From: an uncultured Roseburia sp.
Lineage (GTDB): Bacteria; Bacillota; Clostridia; Lachnospirales; Lachnospiraceae
Assembly: GCA_910587865.1 (NCBI GenBank)
Contig: CAJUNX010000002.1
Span: 37,092-101,091 of the forward strand
Length of the DNA: 64,000 nt
Direction of reading: 5' to 3'
Shown: in pieces, positions 25,239-33,260 of the stretch
Layout of the letters: the number at the start of each line of letters is the position of its first letter
Numbering within the stretch: position 1 is the first letter of the stretch
Translations under genes and position numbers: made by a program
Notes under the pieces: generated by a model
The model's database searches: none
What the model saw: the letters and a program-made list of their open reading frames with translations, nothing else
What the model was told of the DNA's origin: nothing

Positions 25239-25705
25239 ATGGCTTCCTTGTCCTCACGGCTCGCCAGACCGCTTAGGGACGTGCCGAAAAGGTGGAACTT
25301 CACGCCCTCCACGATGCCGTCCTCGGAAGTCTTTACCACCTCCAGACTGCCACGCTTCAAGATGTTGTTGAAATTCACGGTGGTCGTCCTGCCGCCGATG
25401 AGGGTCACGGTCTGGGTCTGCTGCGGCTCGTATCGGTCAATGCTCTGCTCGGTGATGGTGTAGGTGGCGGGGAACAAGCCCTCCACGGTGAGGTTTCCCT
25501 CTGCGTCCGTCTTTACGTTCTTGTCGAAGCCGTCACCTTTGATGTGGAAAGAGATGCCCGAAACAACGCCGTCCTCGGAAGTCTTTTTGAGGGCAATCGT
25601 GCCGGTGGGGGTCTCGATGTTAATATACGCCCTCACGCCGCCGACATTCTCTACGCCTGTCACCAAGTCCTGCAAATTCGGGTCGCCGTAGGCAATCATC
25701 TTTAT
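25239..25705 (-). pseudogene. Fragment of a Cna-B/SpaA-type surface protein, inverted
   Basis: Read on the minus strand, this encodes two prealbumin-like Cna-B repeats. The first starts TGTIALKKTSEDGVVSGISF and runs through GLFPATYTITEQSIDRYEP; the second starts RGSLEVVKTSEDGIVEGVKF. It has neither a proper start nor the LPxTG end, and it stops at the junction with the chaperone fragment. It is more GC-rich than the DNA around it. Cna-B domains stiffen sortase-anchored surface proteins. This is a passenger fragment from an adhesin gene elsewhere, left by recombination. Confidence 0.8.
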
Positions 25706-25744
25706 ATTCTGTCGATATATCTCCCGGGAAAAAGGCAACGAATG

Positions 25745-25910
25745 GTATGATGATCTGGTCCGATGATGCAAAGGCGCATCCCCTGGAATCGGTTGAAACT
25801 GTTAAGACAAAATTCAGAATTGTGAACGATGATTACAGCATCAGATCTGTTACGGAGCTTGTTACGGTTTATCAAAAAGAATAAAGGAGATCATTCACAA
25901 AGCATGAAAC
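25745..25910 (+). repeat. Remnant of the lipoprotein 2/3 junction
   Basis: CTGTTACGGAGCTTGTTACGG and ATCAAAAAGAATAAAGGAG (25850-25888) match the bases just before lipoprotein 3 (22608-22645). Here the start ATGAAACAATAG (25903) hits a stop after three codons. It is a lost lipoprotein gene whose leader survives. Confidence 0.6.
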
Positions 25911-26068
25911 AATAGCGGAAGAGAAAATACACGTTGGGAGAATGCAGAATAAAAGAAATTATTGATGAGAAGATTAAAATCCGATTATAGAATACGCGGA
26001 TAAAAAGCTTCGTGAAAATTAGTGTGAAAGATTTATAGAAGAAAAGGGCTGTCGCTTTAATGTGAAAA

Positions 26069-27397
26069 ATATTTAATGTAGTATTTGGATTTCCTGCCGG
26101 GATAGCGATTGCCGGGATTGTGGCTGTAGTCGCAGGATTCGTTGGTATGAAGGAGGCAATTGATGACATACGGACGGAGCACGTAGGTGAAGCGATACAT
26201 CGGGCACTGACAAATCCAGGCGGGACATCACTTGAAGCAATTACAGAATCCTGCAAGAAGATGACACAGAGTATCGGTGATGGTTTTTCTGCCATAAACG
26301 AAACGCCAGGGCGATGAATATGCTGCGCTCAGATATGCAGAAATACTGAGAATCCAGAACGATAATTATGAAAATCTGATTCTCTCATCTTTAGAGGGCG
26401 CGATTAATGAGGCAATGCTAGAAATTCAGGCGTCATTTACATCACAGGGTGAAGCGGTTTATATTTCAGCGCTGGATCTTCTGGGGCAGATTGTGAATGC
26501 CGGTGAGGAAACAGGAGGTCCATTAATTGAAATGTTTAATGAGCTGGGATTCGGAGTGATTGGCGAAGGCCTGCTTGCAACAATTGACGCGATGGATGAA
26601 GAAACCAAAGCCAGAGTTGTCGAATTACTGAACCAGCTGAAATATGCGTCTGATGAAATGCGGCCAATGATAATCGATGAATTAAATGGTTTTGGAATTG
26701 CTGTGTCAGATTTGGGCCTGATTCGTGGAATTTCGTCCAAAGAAGATGCATGTCCTTCCGGAGATGGGCTGACCCAGTCAGCTTTGTTCAGAATGATGAA
26801 GGACAACGTTGTAGAGATCGCGCACAAATTGGGTGCCAGCCTTGGTCAGGGTTATGCAGACGGAATTGGGTCTAAAATAGCTGCTGCAGCAATAGAAACA
26901 ACAAAGCTGGTTGGCGGATCGTTAAAAACCATACAGGAGACGCAGGATTCTCATTCTCCTTCAAAGGTGACAAGAAAACTTGGTACAGATTTCTCGGAAG
27001 GATATGCGCTTGGCATCTCCGATAACGAAGAAGATGCAGAAAAAAACGTGGAAGACTGGATGACCCGTCTACGGAATCAGGTCACGGCGTTTGCGCAGCT
27101 GCCGGTGGAGGTGGAGATCGCAAGGCCGGAGTTCCCATCCATCGATTATTCCGCTGTGGCTTCCGGTATTTCCGGTAATACATTTATGGTTCCGATCAAG
27201 GCAGAACTTGAACTGGGAATGGAACCATACATGAGGGAAGTCAGCAGGCAGAATGCACTGCCTGAAGAACGGGCTTCTGAGGGATATCCGTGAGAAGCCT
27301 GTGATACAGGATTCCGATGTATTTTCTTCCTATCAGAGAAGCCAGCGGGATTTCTTTGCACGAACAGGGCGGGTCGACATCAGCGGGATTGATTAAA
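26069..27397 (+). pseudogene. Broken and internally deleted tape measure copy (cassette B)
   Basis: The piece starts with a hydrophobic segment, FGFPAGIAIAGIVAVVAGFV, like that of the intact tape measure. It shifts frame near 26300, continues from DEYAALRYAEILRIQNDNYE through QLKYASD to the C-terminal SPSKVTRKLGTDFSEGYALG, and shifts frame again near 27290 before ending in DVFSSYQRSQ...GID at 27397. The longest open stretch is 26415-27293. Compared with the intact gene, most of the middle is missing. The end and the terminator that follows are well conserved. Confidence 0.8.
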
Positions 27398-27412
27398 TAT
27401 TCATCTGCAAAA

Positions 27413-27456
27413 TAATGGCGGTTTATACATTGGCTCAAAATGTATATACCGCCATT
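27413..27456 (+). terminator. Terminator after tape measure copy B
   Basis: AATGGCGGTTTATACAT pairs with ATGTATATACCGCCATT. It is equivalent to the terminator at 21152-21197, with compensating changes that keep the stem. Confidence 0.8.
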
Positions 27457-27473
27457 GTTAAAGAAAAATAACA

Positions 27474-27502
27474 TTGAACCCATATGCCAGGTATGGTATC
27501 AT
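27474..27502 (+). promoter_or_regulatory. Promoter of the cassette B lipoprotein
   Basis: TTGAAC (27474-27479) and TATCAT (27497-27502) are 17 bases apart, with CCATATGCC in the spacer as in the lipoprotein 1 promoter. Confidence 0.7.
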
Positions 27503-27550
27503 TTATCTACAAAAATAAATAATAGAAAGGCGAGAGCAGAATATGAAAAA

Positions 27551-28030
27551 GTGTATGTTTTATTCCTGACATTGCTGGTTGTGTGTATCTGTGGATGCAA
27601 TAATGCAGGGAAGGATGGGGTGGATTTATCAGAGCATGAAGAAATCACCGAGGGATTCTATGCCCGGGCGGATCTGAAAGAAGAAATACCAACCATTTAT
27701 GTGTGGGTCTCTTCTGTTGCGGATTCGTCATCTCAGTGGCTGGCTTTATTATATGTTGCGGATCCATTAAAAGAAATGCAAAAGAATTTTGAAATTGACG
27801 ACTATTGCATTTATTTCGACACAGACGAGTTTCGCTATGTGTATTTGGATAGTGAGTTCAAAAAATATGATGATAGCGATGCATTTTTAGAGTCACTTCC
27901 GCCAGGATGGTCAGAAGCTGCGAAAACATCGTATGTTTTAGATGACGATCAAGAATATTTTGTAAGAATAAAGAAAAATATCGAAGAAAAGATTATGGTT
28001 CCGATCAGGGAAAAATATGTGGCCGATTAA
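27551..28030 (+). CDS. Lipoprotein of unknown function, cassette B (signal peptide possibly frameshifted)
   Basis: About 159 residues are encoded from a GTG start. The sequence VYVLFLTLLVVCICGCNNAG gives a hydrophobic signal and a lipobox CGC. The natural start with the usual spacing would be ATG 27543 (ATGAAAAAGTGT), but that frame stops after eight codons. A one- or two-base indel therefore seems to have separated the MKK start from the rest. The mature domain, with EEIPTIYVWVSSVADSS and DSDAFLESLPPGW, is not similar to the cassette A lipoproteins except in layout. It is followed by its own terminator. It may be made weakly from GTG or be a recent pseudogene. Confidence 0.6.
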   Translation: MYVLFLTLLVVCICGCNNAGKDGVDLSEHEEITEGFYARADLKEEIPTIYVWVSSVADSSSQWLALLYVADPLKEMQKNFEIDDYCIYFDTDEFRYVYLDSEFKKYDDSDAFLESLPPGWSEAAKTSYVLDDDQEYFVRIKKNIEEKIMVPIREKYVAD

Positions 28031-28077
28031 CAATGGCTGGAAGAAGCGGTAACCTGACAGAGATCTGATATAAAGAT

Positions 28078-28107
28078 AGCGGCGGGGTATACGCCGCTGT
28101 TTTTTTC
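28078..28107 (+). terminator. Terminator after the cassette B lipoprotein
   Basis: AGCGGCG pairs with CGCCGCT around GGGTATA, followed by seven T. Confidence 0.9.
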
Positions 28108-28118
28108 ATAAAACGGGA

Positions 28119-28235
28119 ATCGATTCGGCATCGCCTGGATTTATTAACGGTCTCGCATCTGAGGAGGGAAATGTAAATACAGAAGGAAAAATCTTGTCAA
28201 TGCTTCCACACAGGGAATCGGCCTTCAGATGGACC
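28119..28235 (+). pseudogene. Short tape measure fragment
   Basis: The bases translate as GIDSASPGFINGLASEEGNV, which matches GIDSASLGFIDGIASEEDN in the intact tape measure (about residues 585-605). Homology then fades. It is a leftover from one of the duplication events, between the cassette B lipoprotein and membrane protein. Confidence 0.7.
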
Positions 28236-28332
28236 AGCAGCCACAGCAACTATGATTGCACTCGTAGTAAAAAAGTGTTCCAATGGATGAAGGACGAAGG
28301 CAACATCAAAGCGTAGAGAAAGGAATATAATA

Positions 28333-28947
28333 GTGCAGATATCGATTGAAACAAATGTAACTTCGCAGTTTGCGGAAGGGTATGGAAAATATTATGCAAA
28401 GTATATGCAGAATCTTCATGTGCGAATCGTAATGACTGTTTTCCTTGTAGTGATAGCGATCCCGTCTATATATTTCCAGGAGCTTCCTGATCCGGGATCA
28501 GATTTTCAGGAATATGTTTTCGATGTTATGCTGCTTGGCATCATGCTGGCAGCAATCGGAGTTATCGCGTATCTTGCATATCAGATTAATGTGTCAGATA
28601 CAACCGATCGAATGAGAAAATTTTATAAACAGCTCGGTTTTGAAGGTAACCTGTTAATTCAGATTGGAGGTGAAGAACTGCATATAAAGTCTGATGATCG
28701 AATGTTAAACTTTCATTATCATAACGGACGAGATTTTTTCCATGAGCCTTATCGTGTCAGAAAGGTGTATCAAAGTCCTGATGTGCTGTTTTTTTTGGCA
28801 GGCTGCTGGTATTTTGTGATTCCTGTATGGGACTGTGGTACCGAAGAATGGGACAAACTATGCACCTTTTTGAAAAAGACATTTGGCAAACGTTATATCT
28901 GCCTGAAAAAGCCTGTTTTTCCAAATCGGTTGGATGAGAGCAGATAG
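28333..28947 (+). CDS. YcxB-like membrane protein, cassette B
   Basis: This 204-residue paralogue of the product of 24122-24742 starts at GTG 28333, behind AAAGGAATATAATA. Both begin with a version of xISIxTNVxxQxAxGY. The two membrane helices (about 33-50 and 62-87) differ strongly in sequence. The cytoplasmic domain is well conserved: ELHIKSDDRM, VRKVYQSPDVLFFLAGCWYF, VIPVWDCGTEEWDKLCTFLKK and the identical end KRYICLKKPVFPNR. Its promoter was not identified. It is intact although the tape measure pieces on both sides are broken, so it may still be under selection. Confidence 0.75.
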   Translation: MQISIETNVTSQFAEGYGKYYAKYMQNLHVRIVMTVFLVVIAIPSIYFQELPDPGSDFQEYVFDVMLLGIMLAAIGVIAYLAYQINVSDTTDRMRKFYKQLGFEGNLLIQIGGEELHIKSDDRMLNFHYHNGRDFFHEPYRVRKVYQSPDVLFFLAGCWYFVIPVWDCGTEEWDKLCTFLKKTFGKRYICLKKPVFPNRLDESR

Positions 28948-29142
28948 TAATCTCAGAATATTCGAATTCCTGATTTAAAAGTGAGAGACAGGTCAGTCAT
29001 GGAAATCAGGCTGCGGAGGCGGTGGAACCAGGAGAGGCATTCTGCATTCTGCGAAGCCGTTGTCTGCAGTGTCGTGAAAAACTTCAAAAAAATATGTATA
29101 GGAAATACCCGATTGTCCATCCAAAAACAGGTATATTTTACA
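28948..29142 (+). repeat. Duplicated region after the YcxB-like gene, copy 2
   Basis: This stretch matches 24743-24923 from the AATTCCTGATTTAAAA motif to AGGTATATTTTAC. An 8-base ATTCTGC duplication near 29039 is specific to this copy. Confidence 0.75.
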
Positions 29143-29164
29143 CAAAAGTTCTTCTCAGGCCGAG

Positions 29165-29532
29165 AGAAGCATTTGGAGACGGATATGCGGAAGGAATACG
29201 TTCAAAAATCGGTAAGGTACGACAGATGGCCGGAGAACTACCGAAAGCCGCGTTTGGCGAGATTAAATATGTGCAACGGTCCGCTTCCCCTTCAAAGGTG
29301 ACGCGCGGACTTGGAACTGATTTTTCGGTGGGATACAAACTTGGTATCACTGATAACGAAGAGGACGTACAGGAAACCGTGGAAGGCTGGATCACCCGCC
29401 TGCGGAATCAGGTCATGGCATTTACACAGATGTCGGTGGATACAAGATTCGGATGTATTTTCATCCTATCAGCGGAGCCAGCGCAGTTATTTTGCTGCGA
29501 CAGGCAGAACAGGAATTAGCGGAGTTGATTGA
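29165..29532 (+). pseudogene. Tape measure C-terminal fragment (cassette C)
   Basis: It begins FGDGYAEGIRSKIGKV, matching FGLGYAQGI of the intact gene, and keeps SPSKVTRGLGTDFSVGYKLG and DVQETVEGWITRLRNQ. A deletion that also shifts frame near 29440 removes about 80 codons. The end DVFSSYQRSQRSYFAATGRT...GVD is then read in another frame to 29532. No start codon or ribosome binding site belongs to it. Confidence 0.8.
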
Positions 29533-29549
29533 AAACGATTAACCGTCTG

Positions 29550-29578
29550 TTGTAAGCCGAACCAGAATATGATAGAAT
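29550..29578 (+). promoter_or_regulatory. Promoter copy ahead of the broken lipoprotein 2 paralogue
   Basis: TTGTAA and TAGAAT are 17 bases apart, nearly the same sequence as 21973-22001. Confidence 0.55.
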
Positions 29579-29604
29579 ATTAAAAATGACAGGAGGTATT
29601 GCAG

Positions 29605-30020
29605 ATGCCGGCTGGCAGAACGAAAAAATAGAAAGCAGGTTTCATGCTGATTGCGCTGATGATGGTGTGTGTCGGATCAGGAGGGTGTGGAAACAGTACC
29701 TCAAAAGACCCGCTGCAGGATCCGACGGCTGTCACAACCCCCGACGGAGAAGTGATCCGCTATGGCGACACGCAGGAGTCGGTGGAAGAGATTCTTGGGA
29801 TGGAGATCACCGGGGGAATGAGCACTTCCCGGAATATGAAGACAGAACAGAGGCTTTTTGCCGTGAAAAAAACGGGGAATACCATATGGCATATATTCAT
29901 ATCAGGGAATCCTCTTATACTACCTATCAGGGAATCAGAGTTGGAGATAACTGGGAAGAGGTCAGGGAAAAACTGAATTCGGATTTAACAGCAGAGACAT
30001 TTGCGAGGAAAAATGTATGA
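29605..30020 (+). pseudogene. Broken paralogue of lipoprotein 2
   Basis: It keeps a strong site (GACAGGAGGTATTGCAG) and starts MPAGRTKK before a TAG at codon 9. The following frame carries the rest of the signal peptide and GEVIRYGDTQESVEEILGM. It then shifts near 29815, after which GEYHMAYIHIRESSYTTYQG and VGDNWEEVREKLNSD continue in another frame. The C-terminal third is missing: the sequence joins the acetyltransferase gene, whose ATG lies at 30017. Confidence 0.85.
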
Positions 30021-30502
30021 TTAGAATAAAGCCATATAGAACTTCGGATGCAGATACAATATTATCGTGGTGTCAAAACGAAAAGTCATTTTATCAATGG
30101 ACGGCAGGCATACTCGGTAATTATCCGATAACACAAAAGGAATTTTGTTTTGTTGAATCTCTAATGCCGTTTACTGCATTTGATGAAACAGGAATTTTGG
30201 GCTTTTTTACGCTAAGGAATCCTGATGAATCATTGGATGAATTACGTTTTGGATTTATTATTGTAAATCCTCACAGGAGAGGAAAAGGCTATGGAAAAGC
30301 TATGCTCCAGTTAGGGTTAAAATTTGTATTTGAGATATATGGAGCAAAAAAAGTATCACTGGGCGTTTTTGAGAATAATCTTCCAGCCTATTACTGTTAT
30401 AAAGCAGTCGGTTTTAACGATGTAGTTCTTGATACAACAGAAACATACTGTGTTCTGGGAGAAGAATGGAAGTGCAAAGAAATGATTATGGAAAATAGAT
30501 AA
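30017..30502 (+). CDS. GNAT family N-acetyltransferase
   Basis: This 161-residue cytoplasmic enzyme is predicted to transfer an acetyl group from acetyl-CoA to an amine. The acetyl-CoA loop is visible as VNPHRRGKGYGKAMLQLGL (about residues 85-103), with FGFII as the preceding strand. The conserved late part is GVFENNLPAYYCYKAVGF. It begins FMIRIKPYRTSDADTI-like, as in the RimJ/RimL type that modifies proteins or small molecules; the substrate cannot be told. Its start overlaps the end of a broken lipoprotein gene, with GCGAGGAAAA as a weak ribosome binding site. It looks intact and may be the right-hand neighbour of the island or a late addition. Confidence 0.85.
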   Translation: MIRIKPYRTSDADTILSWCQNEKSFYQWTAGILGNYPITQKEFCFVESLMPFTAFDETGILGFFTLRNPDESLDELRFGFIIVNPHRRGKGYGKAMLQLGLKFVFEIYGAKKVSLGVFENNLPAYYCYKAVGFNDVVLDTTETYCVLGEEWKCKEMIMENR

Positions 30503-30594
30503 AATTCCAGCTTGTCAGCAACCCCCAAAATGGCAGCCGCCCCGTGAAAGCGTCTGCCTTTTCCTGTCCCAGTCCTTCTACTCGTCCCTGAAAA

Positions 30595-30865
30595 GTAAGC
30601 GTCAAATAAGATAGTGGATAGAAAAATAACCACCAACCCTCTATACGAAAAGGGCAGTGGTTATCGACAACGTTCCTGTACCATGGGATCCCATGGCAGA
30701 TCGTCATCCAGATATTCCGGGTTTTCAGGGAATGCACTACCCTGCATATCTGACAGGATGTATTTAAGGTATTTCATTGCATCCAGACCATTGGCTTTGG
30801 CTGTCTCGACCAGGGTGTAGATTCCCGCACTTGCGGCAGCGGCCCTTCGGGTTTCCGGCAAACAG
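30595..30865 (-). mobile_element. IS66-family remnant (transposase C-terminus and one end)
   Basis: On the minus strand the bases encode SAGIYTLVETAKANGLDAMK, then YLKYILSDMQ, the typical C-terminal segment of IS66 transposases, ending at a stop at 30661. GTAAGCGTCAAATAAGATAG at 30595 matches the GTAAGCG start of IS66 terminal repeats. The rest of the element, including the catalytic domain and the TnpA/TnpB genes, is gone. Its other side joins a truncated oxidoreductase gene at about 30865. Confidence 0.75.
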
Positions 30866-30869
30866 CTTT

Positions 30870-31185
30870 CATGGCAAGCCAATGATCAAAAGAGCTGCGC
30901 CATACATTCAATCCCGGTTGTTCAAATCTGAACTCTTTCCCTTTGTCGTTTGTAAAAATCATACCCCTGCTTTCAGCAGGGGTACACATCACCGAAGCTG
31001 GAATCGCCACGCCGAAATATTCCTGCACCAAATCGACAGTCCTTTTTATCAGTTGCCCCGAACAGGATTTATACCGGGGGCATTTTGAATTTCTCTGCCA
31101 GCAAAACTTTATATCCATTTTCTGACAACGCTTTTGCCGTCGTACACCCGGTAACTCCTGCGCCCGCAACGATAACGTCATACAT
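30870..31185 (-). pseudogene. Truncated FAD-dependent oxidoreductase (geranylgeranyl-reductase-like)
   Basis: A good site (AAATGAGGTATAGCA) precedes ATG 31185, which opens MYDVIVAGAGVTGCTTAKAL, a Rossmann FAD-binding motif, and continues GYKVLLAEKF. A frameshift near 31075 gives a stop. The other frame continues YKSCSGQLIKRTVDLVQEYF and GMIFTNDKGKEFRFEQPGLN up to about 30870, where the IS66 remnant cuts the gene off. The CSG motif after the FAD part is as in the geranylgeranyl reductase family. It is non-functional. Confidence 0.8.
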
Positions 31186-31271
31186 TGCTATACCTCATTT
31201 CGTTTTTTCGACTGCTGGAATGACACACCTATTGTACCATGACTTTTTGAAAATTTCCAGCACAAGCCCTA

Positions 31272-33260
31272 TTACCCGCGCTCTCCCAGCACATTTTTTC
31301 TGAGGCTCTCATATGCTATCAGAATATAAATCACATATATCACTGCAAACAATGCGGCCGCTGTCCCCGCAATCACGGGCGGACTGCCGCTTCCGACCAT
31401 CGTTCCCGGCTCCACCAGGTATCCCATATTGAGGATAAACGGAACCCCGATCAGAAGCGGCGGCACCGCAGGCATCCCGTAATATATCAAAAACTGCCTC
31501 CGCAGCGCCCGCTTCATCTCCCGCCGGTCCATGCCGAGCTTTCCGAGAAGTGTAAACTGCCTCCTGTAGCGTTCCGCCTCGGAAAGCACCTGAACCGTCA
31601 GGATCGTAGCCGCCGTCATCGTCAGCACCAGCGCGAGATAATACAGCGGAAAGACCGTCATTGCCGTCATGGATGCCGTTTCTTTCTCCGCCGCGGACCG
31701 CACAAACAGCGTCACATCGTAATTGCCGCTGATCCGATCCCGCATGGCCTCAAGCGACTGGTGCTGCTCCTCGCTGACCGGCTCCCTCGTCTTTGCGGCG
31801 TACATATGGTGGCTGACCGCGCAGGCTTCCGCCGCTGCATCCGGCACGATCAGAATATATCCGCGGCCGTTGACATTCCAGTAATGCTGCGCAAATGTCT
31901 CCGTATGAATCCCGCCAAACGCGAGCGTATGCCCTCCCGCCGTGACCGGACCGGACCAGTCCTTTAACGCCTGCGCGACATAGGGCTGACAATGAATGAG
32001 ATACTGGTCCGGAGGGAGCGAAACCGGCGGATAGCCGAGCATCTCCCGCAGGGAAGCATAATCGCTCGCCCGCATCAGCGTATCCGCGGGATACATGCGG
32101 TAATATTCCATATGTTCCTCAATCACCTTTAACACCGTATCCGACTCTCCCAGATACACATCATATTCCCTGTCATCCGACGTCGGAATCAGCTCGCGCA
32201 GATAATCTGTCGTGTCCGGGATAATATCACCTGATTCAGACCATTCTTTGTCGTTTTTATATAAATCGACATCTGTATCCATCTCTTTCAAACTCACAAT
32301 CAGATCAAAACAGGCGAGCGGAGCCGTGCGGTTTACAAACATCGCGCGGAAGGTCATCCCGCAGCCCTCCGCAATCATCGTTGCGGTAAACAGCAGGGCG
32401 ATGGTGGCCATGGTCACGCCCATCGTGGAAACCTTTGCCGTGAGCGTCCGAAAAACCAGCAGATTCTGACCCTGATATTTTTTTGCCTTATGCTTCTCAA
32501 ACCAGGCCGGGACTCCGGAGGCAAAGCTGGAAAAAAATCCATAGAGAAACACAATAATGCATATTGTGCCCAATACCTGGAAAAGCTGGCCCCGCGCCAT
32601 GATAAACAGCGTTCCGATCACACCGAGCACAATCGATACGGTAAATATGCTTCTGCGCCCGGCGCTTTTCTTTATAAAGGCTTCCTCATTCTGCCGTTCA
32701 AAATAGATGAGATCATATATTTTCATTTTCTCAATCCGCTTCCGGCTCTTCCGCTGAGCCGACAGATATATTACAATAAAATACAAAAGCGTCAGCGCCA
32801 CCGCTTTGACAGAAAAAGAAAAGGAAAAGTGATACGGATATCCAAACAGCGCCAGCACAATCGCCCGCAGAAACTGATAGATCAGATTGCCGAGCAGAAG
32901 CCCCGGAACCAGCGCAAAACCACCCACAACAAGATTTTCCAGGAAAAACAGCCGCGCAACCTGCCTGTTTTCAAAGCCGGTCAGAATATAAATTCCCAGC
33001 TCCTTACTGCGTCTGGTCAGCATAAAATGTGTCGTATAAGAGACCAGCCAGCTGATGATGCATACAACCGCAATACTGGCCATCACAATCATCATCGACA
33101 GCTGTGCAATCTGTGAGGCCAGATCTCTGATCTCCTTCGAGAATAAAAGTCCGTTGAAGGCATACATCAGCGCCGCCACCATGACGATCGTGACAAAATA
33201 AACCAGATAATCTTCCGCCTGACGCCTGGCATTGCGCAGAGAAAGCTTAGATAACGTCAC
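31272..33260 (-). CDS. BceB-type ABC transporter permease (FtsX family)
   Basis: This 662-residue membrane protein has about ten helices, in the order 1 + 3 + (2) + a large extracellular domain + 3. The extracellular domain lies at about residues 300-530 between helices 7 and 8. That is the layout of BceB-like permeases, which sense and remove cell-wall-targeting peptide antibiotics from lipid II cycle intermediates. FtsX segments are SLRNARRQAEDYLVYF at the start and ERYRRQFTLLGKLGMDRREM near the end. I chose GTG 33260 because GGGAGGTG is 6 bases upstream; the gene overlaps the ATPase gene by 14 bases. The adjacent kinase lacks a sensor domain, so this permease is its likely sensor partner. 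Confidence 0.88.
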   Translation of the reverse strand: MTLSKLSLRNARRQAEDYLVYFVTIVMVAALMYAFNGLLFSKEIRDLASQIAQLSMMIVMASIAVVCIISWLVSYTTHFMLTRRSKELGIYILTGFENRQVARLFFLENLVVGGFALVPGLLLGNLIYQFLRAIVLALFGYPYHFSFSFSVKAVALTLLYFIVIYLSAQRKSRKRIEKMKIYDLIYFERQNEEAFIKKSAGRRSIFTVSIVLGVIGTLFIMARGQLFQVLGTICIIVFLYGFFSSFASGVPAWFEKHKAKKYQGQNLLVFRTLTAKVSTMGVTMATIALLFTATMIAEGCGMTFRAMFVNRTAPLACFDLIVSLKEMDTDVDLYKNDKEWSESGDIIPDTTDYLRELIPTSDDREYDVYLGESDTVLKVIEEHMEYYRMYPADTLMRASDYASLREMLGYPPVSLPPDQYLIHCQPYVAQALKDWSGPVTAGGHTLAFGGIHTETFAQHYWNVNGRGYILIVPDAAAEACAVSHHMYAAKTREPVSEEQHQSLEAMRDRISGNYDVTLFVRSAAEKETASMTAMTVFPLYYLALVLTMTAATILTVQVLSEAERYRRQFTLLGKLGMDRREMKRALRRQFLIYYGMPAVPPLLIGVPFILNMGYLVEPGTMVGSGSPPVIAGTAAALFAVIYVIYILIAYESLRKNVLGERG

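Noticed and set aside
25106..25771. A complete minus-strand Cna-B protein gene
   Set aside because: Its C-terminal part is just the reverse strand of the chaperone fragment, and it lacks a signal peptide and sortase motif; it is a fragment.
26415..27293. An independent 292-residue gene
   Set aside because: Both ends continue in other frames with sequence matching the tape measure, so it is the longest open part of a pseudogene.
30503..30594. Short stretch after the GNAT gene that might be a second IS end or gene fragment
   Set aside because: It can be read in part as an open frame on the minus strand, but no family or terminal repeat could be recognised.
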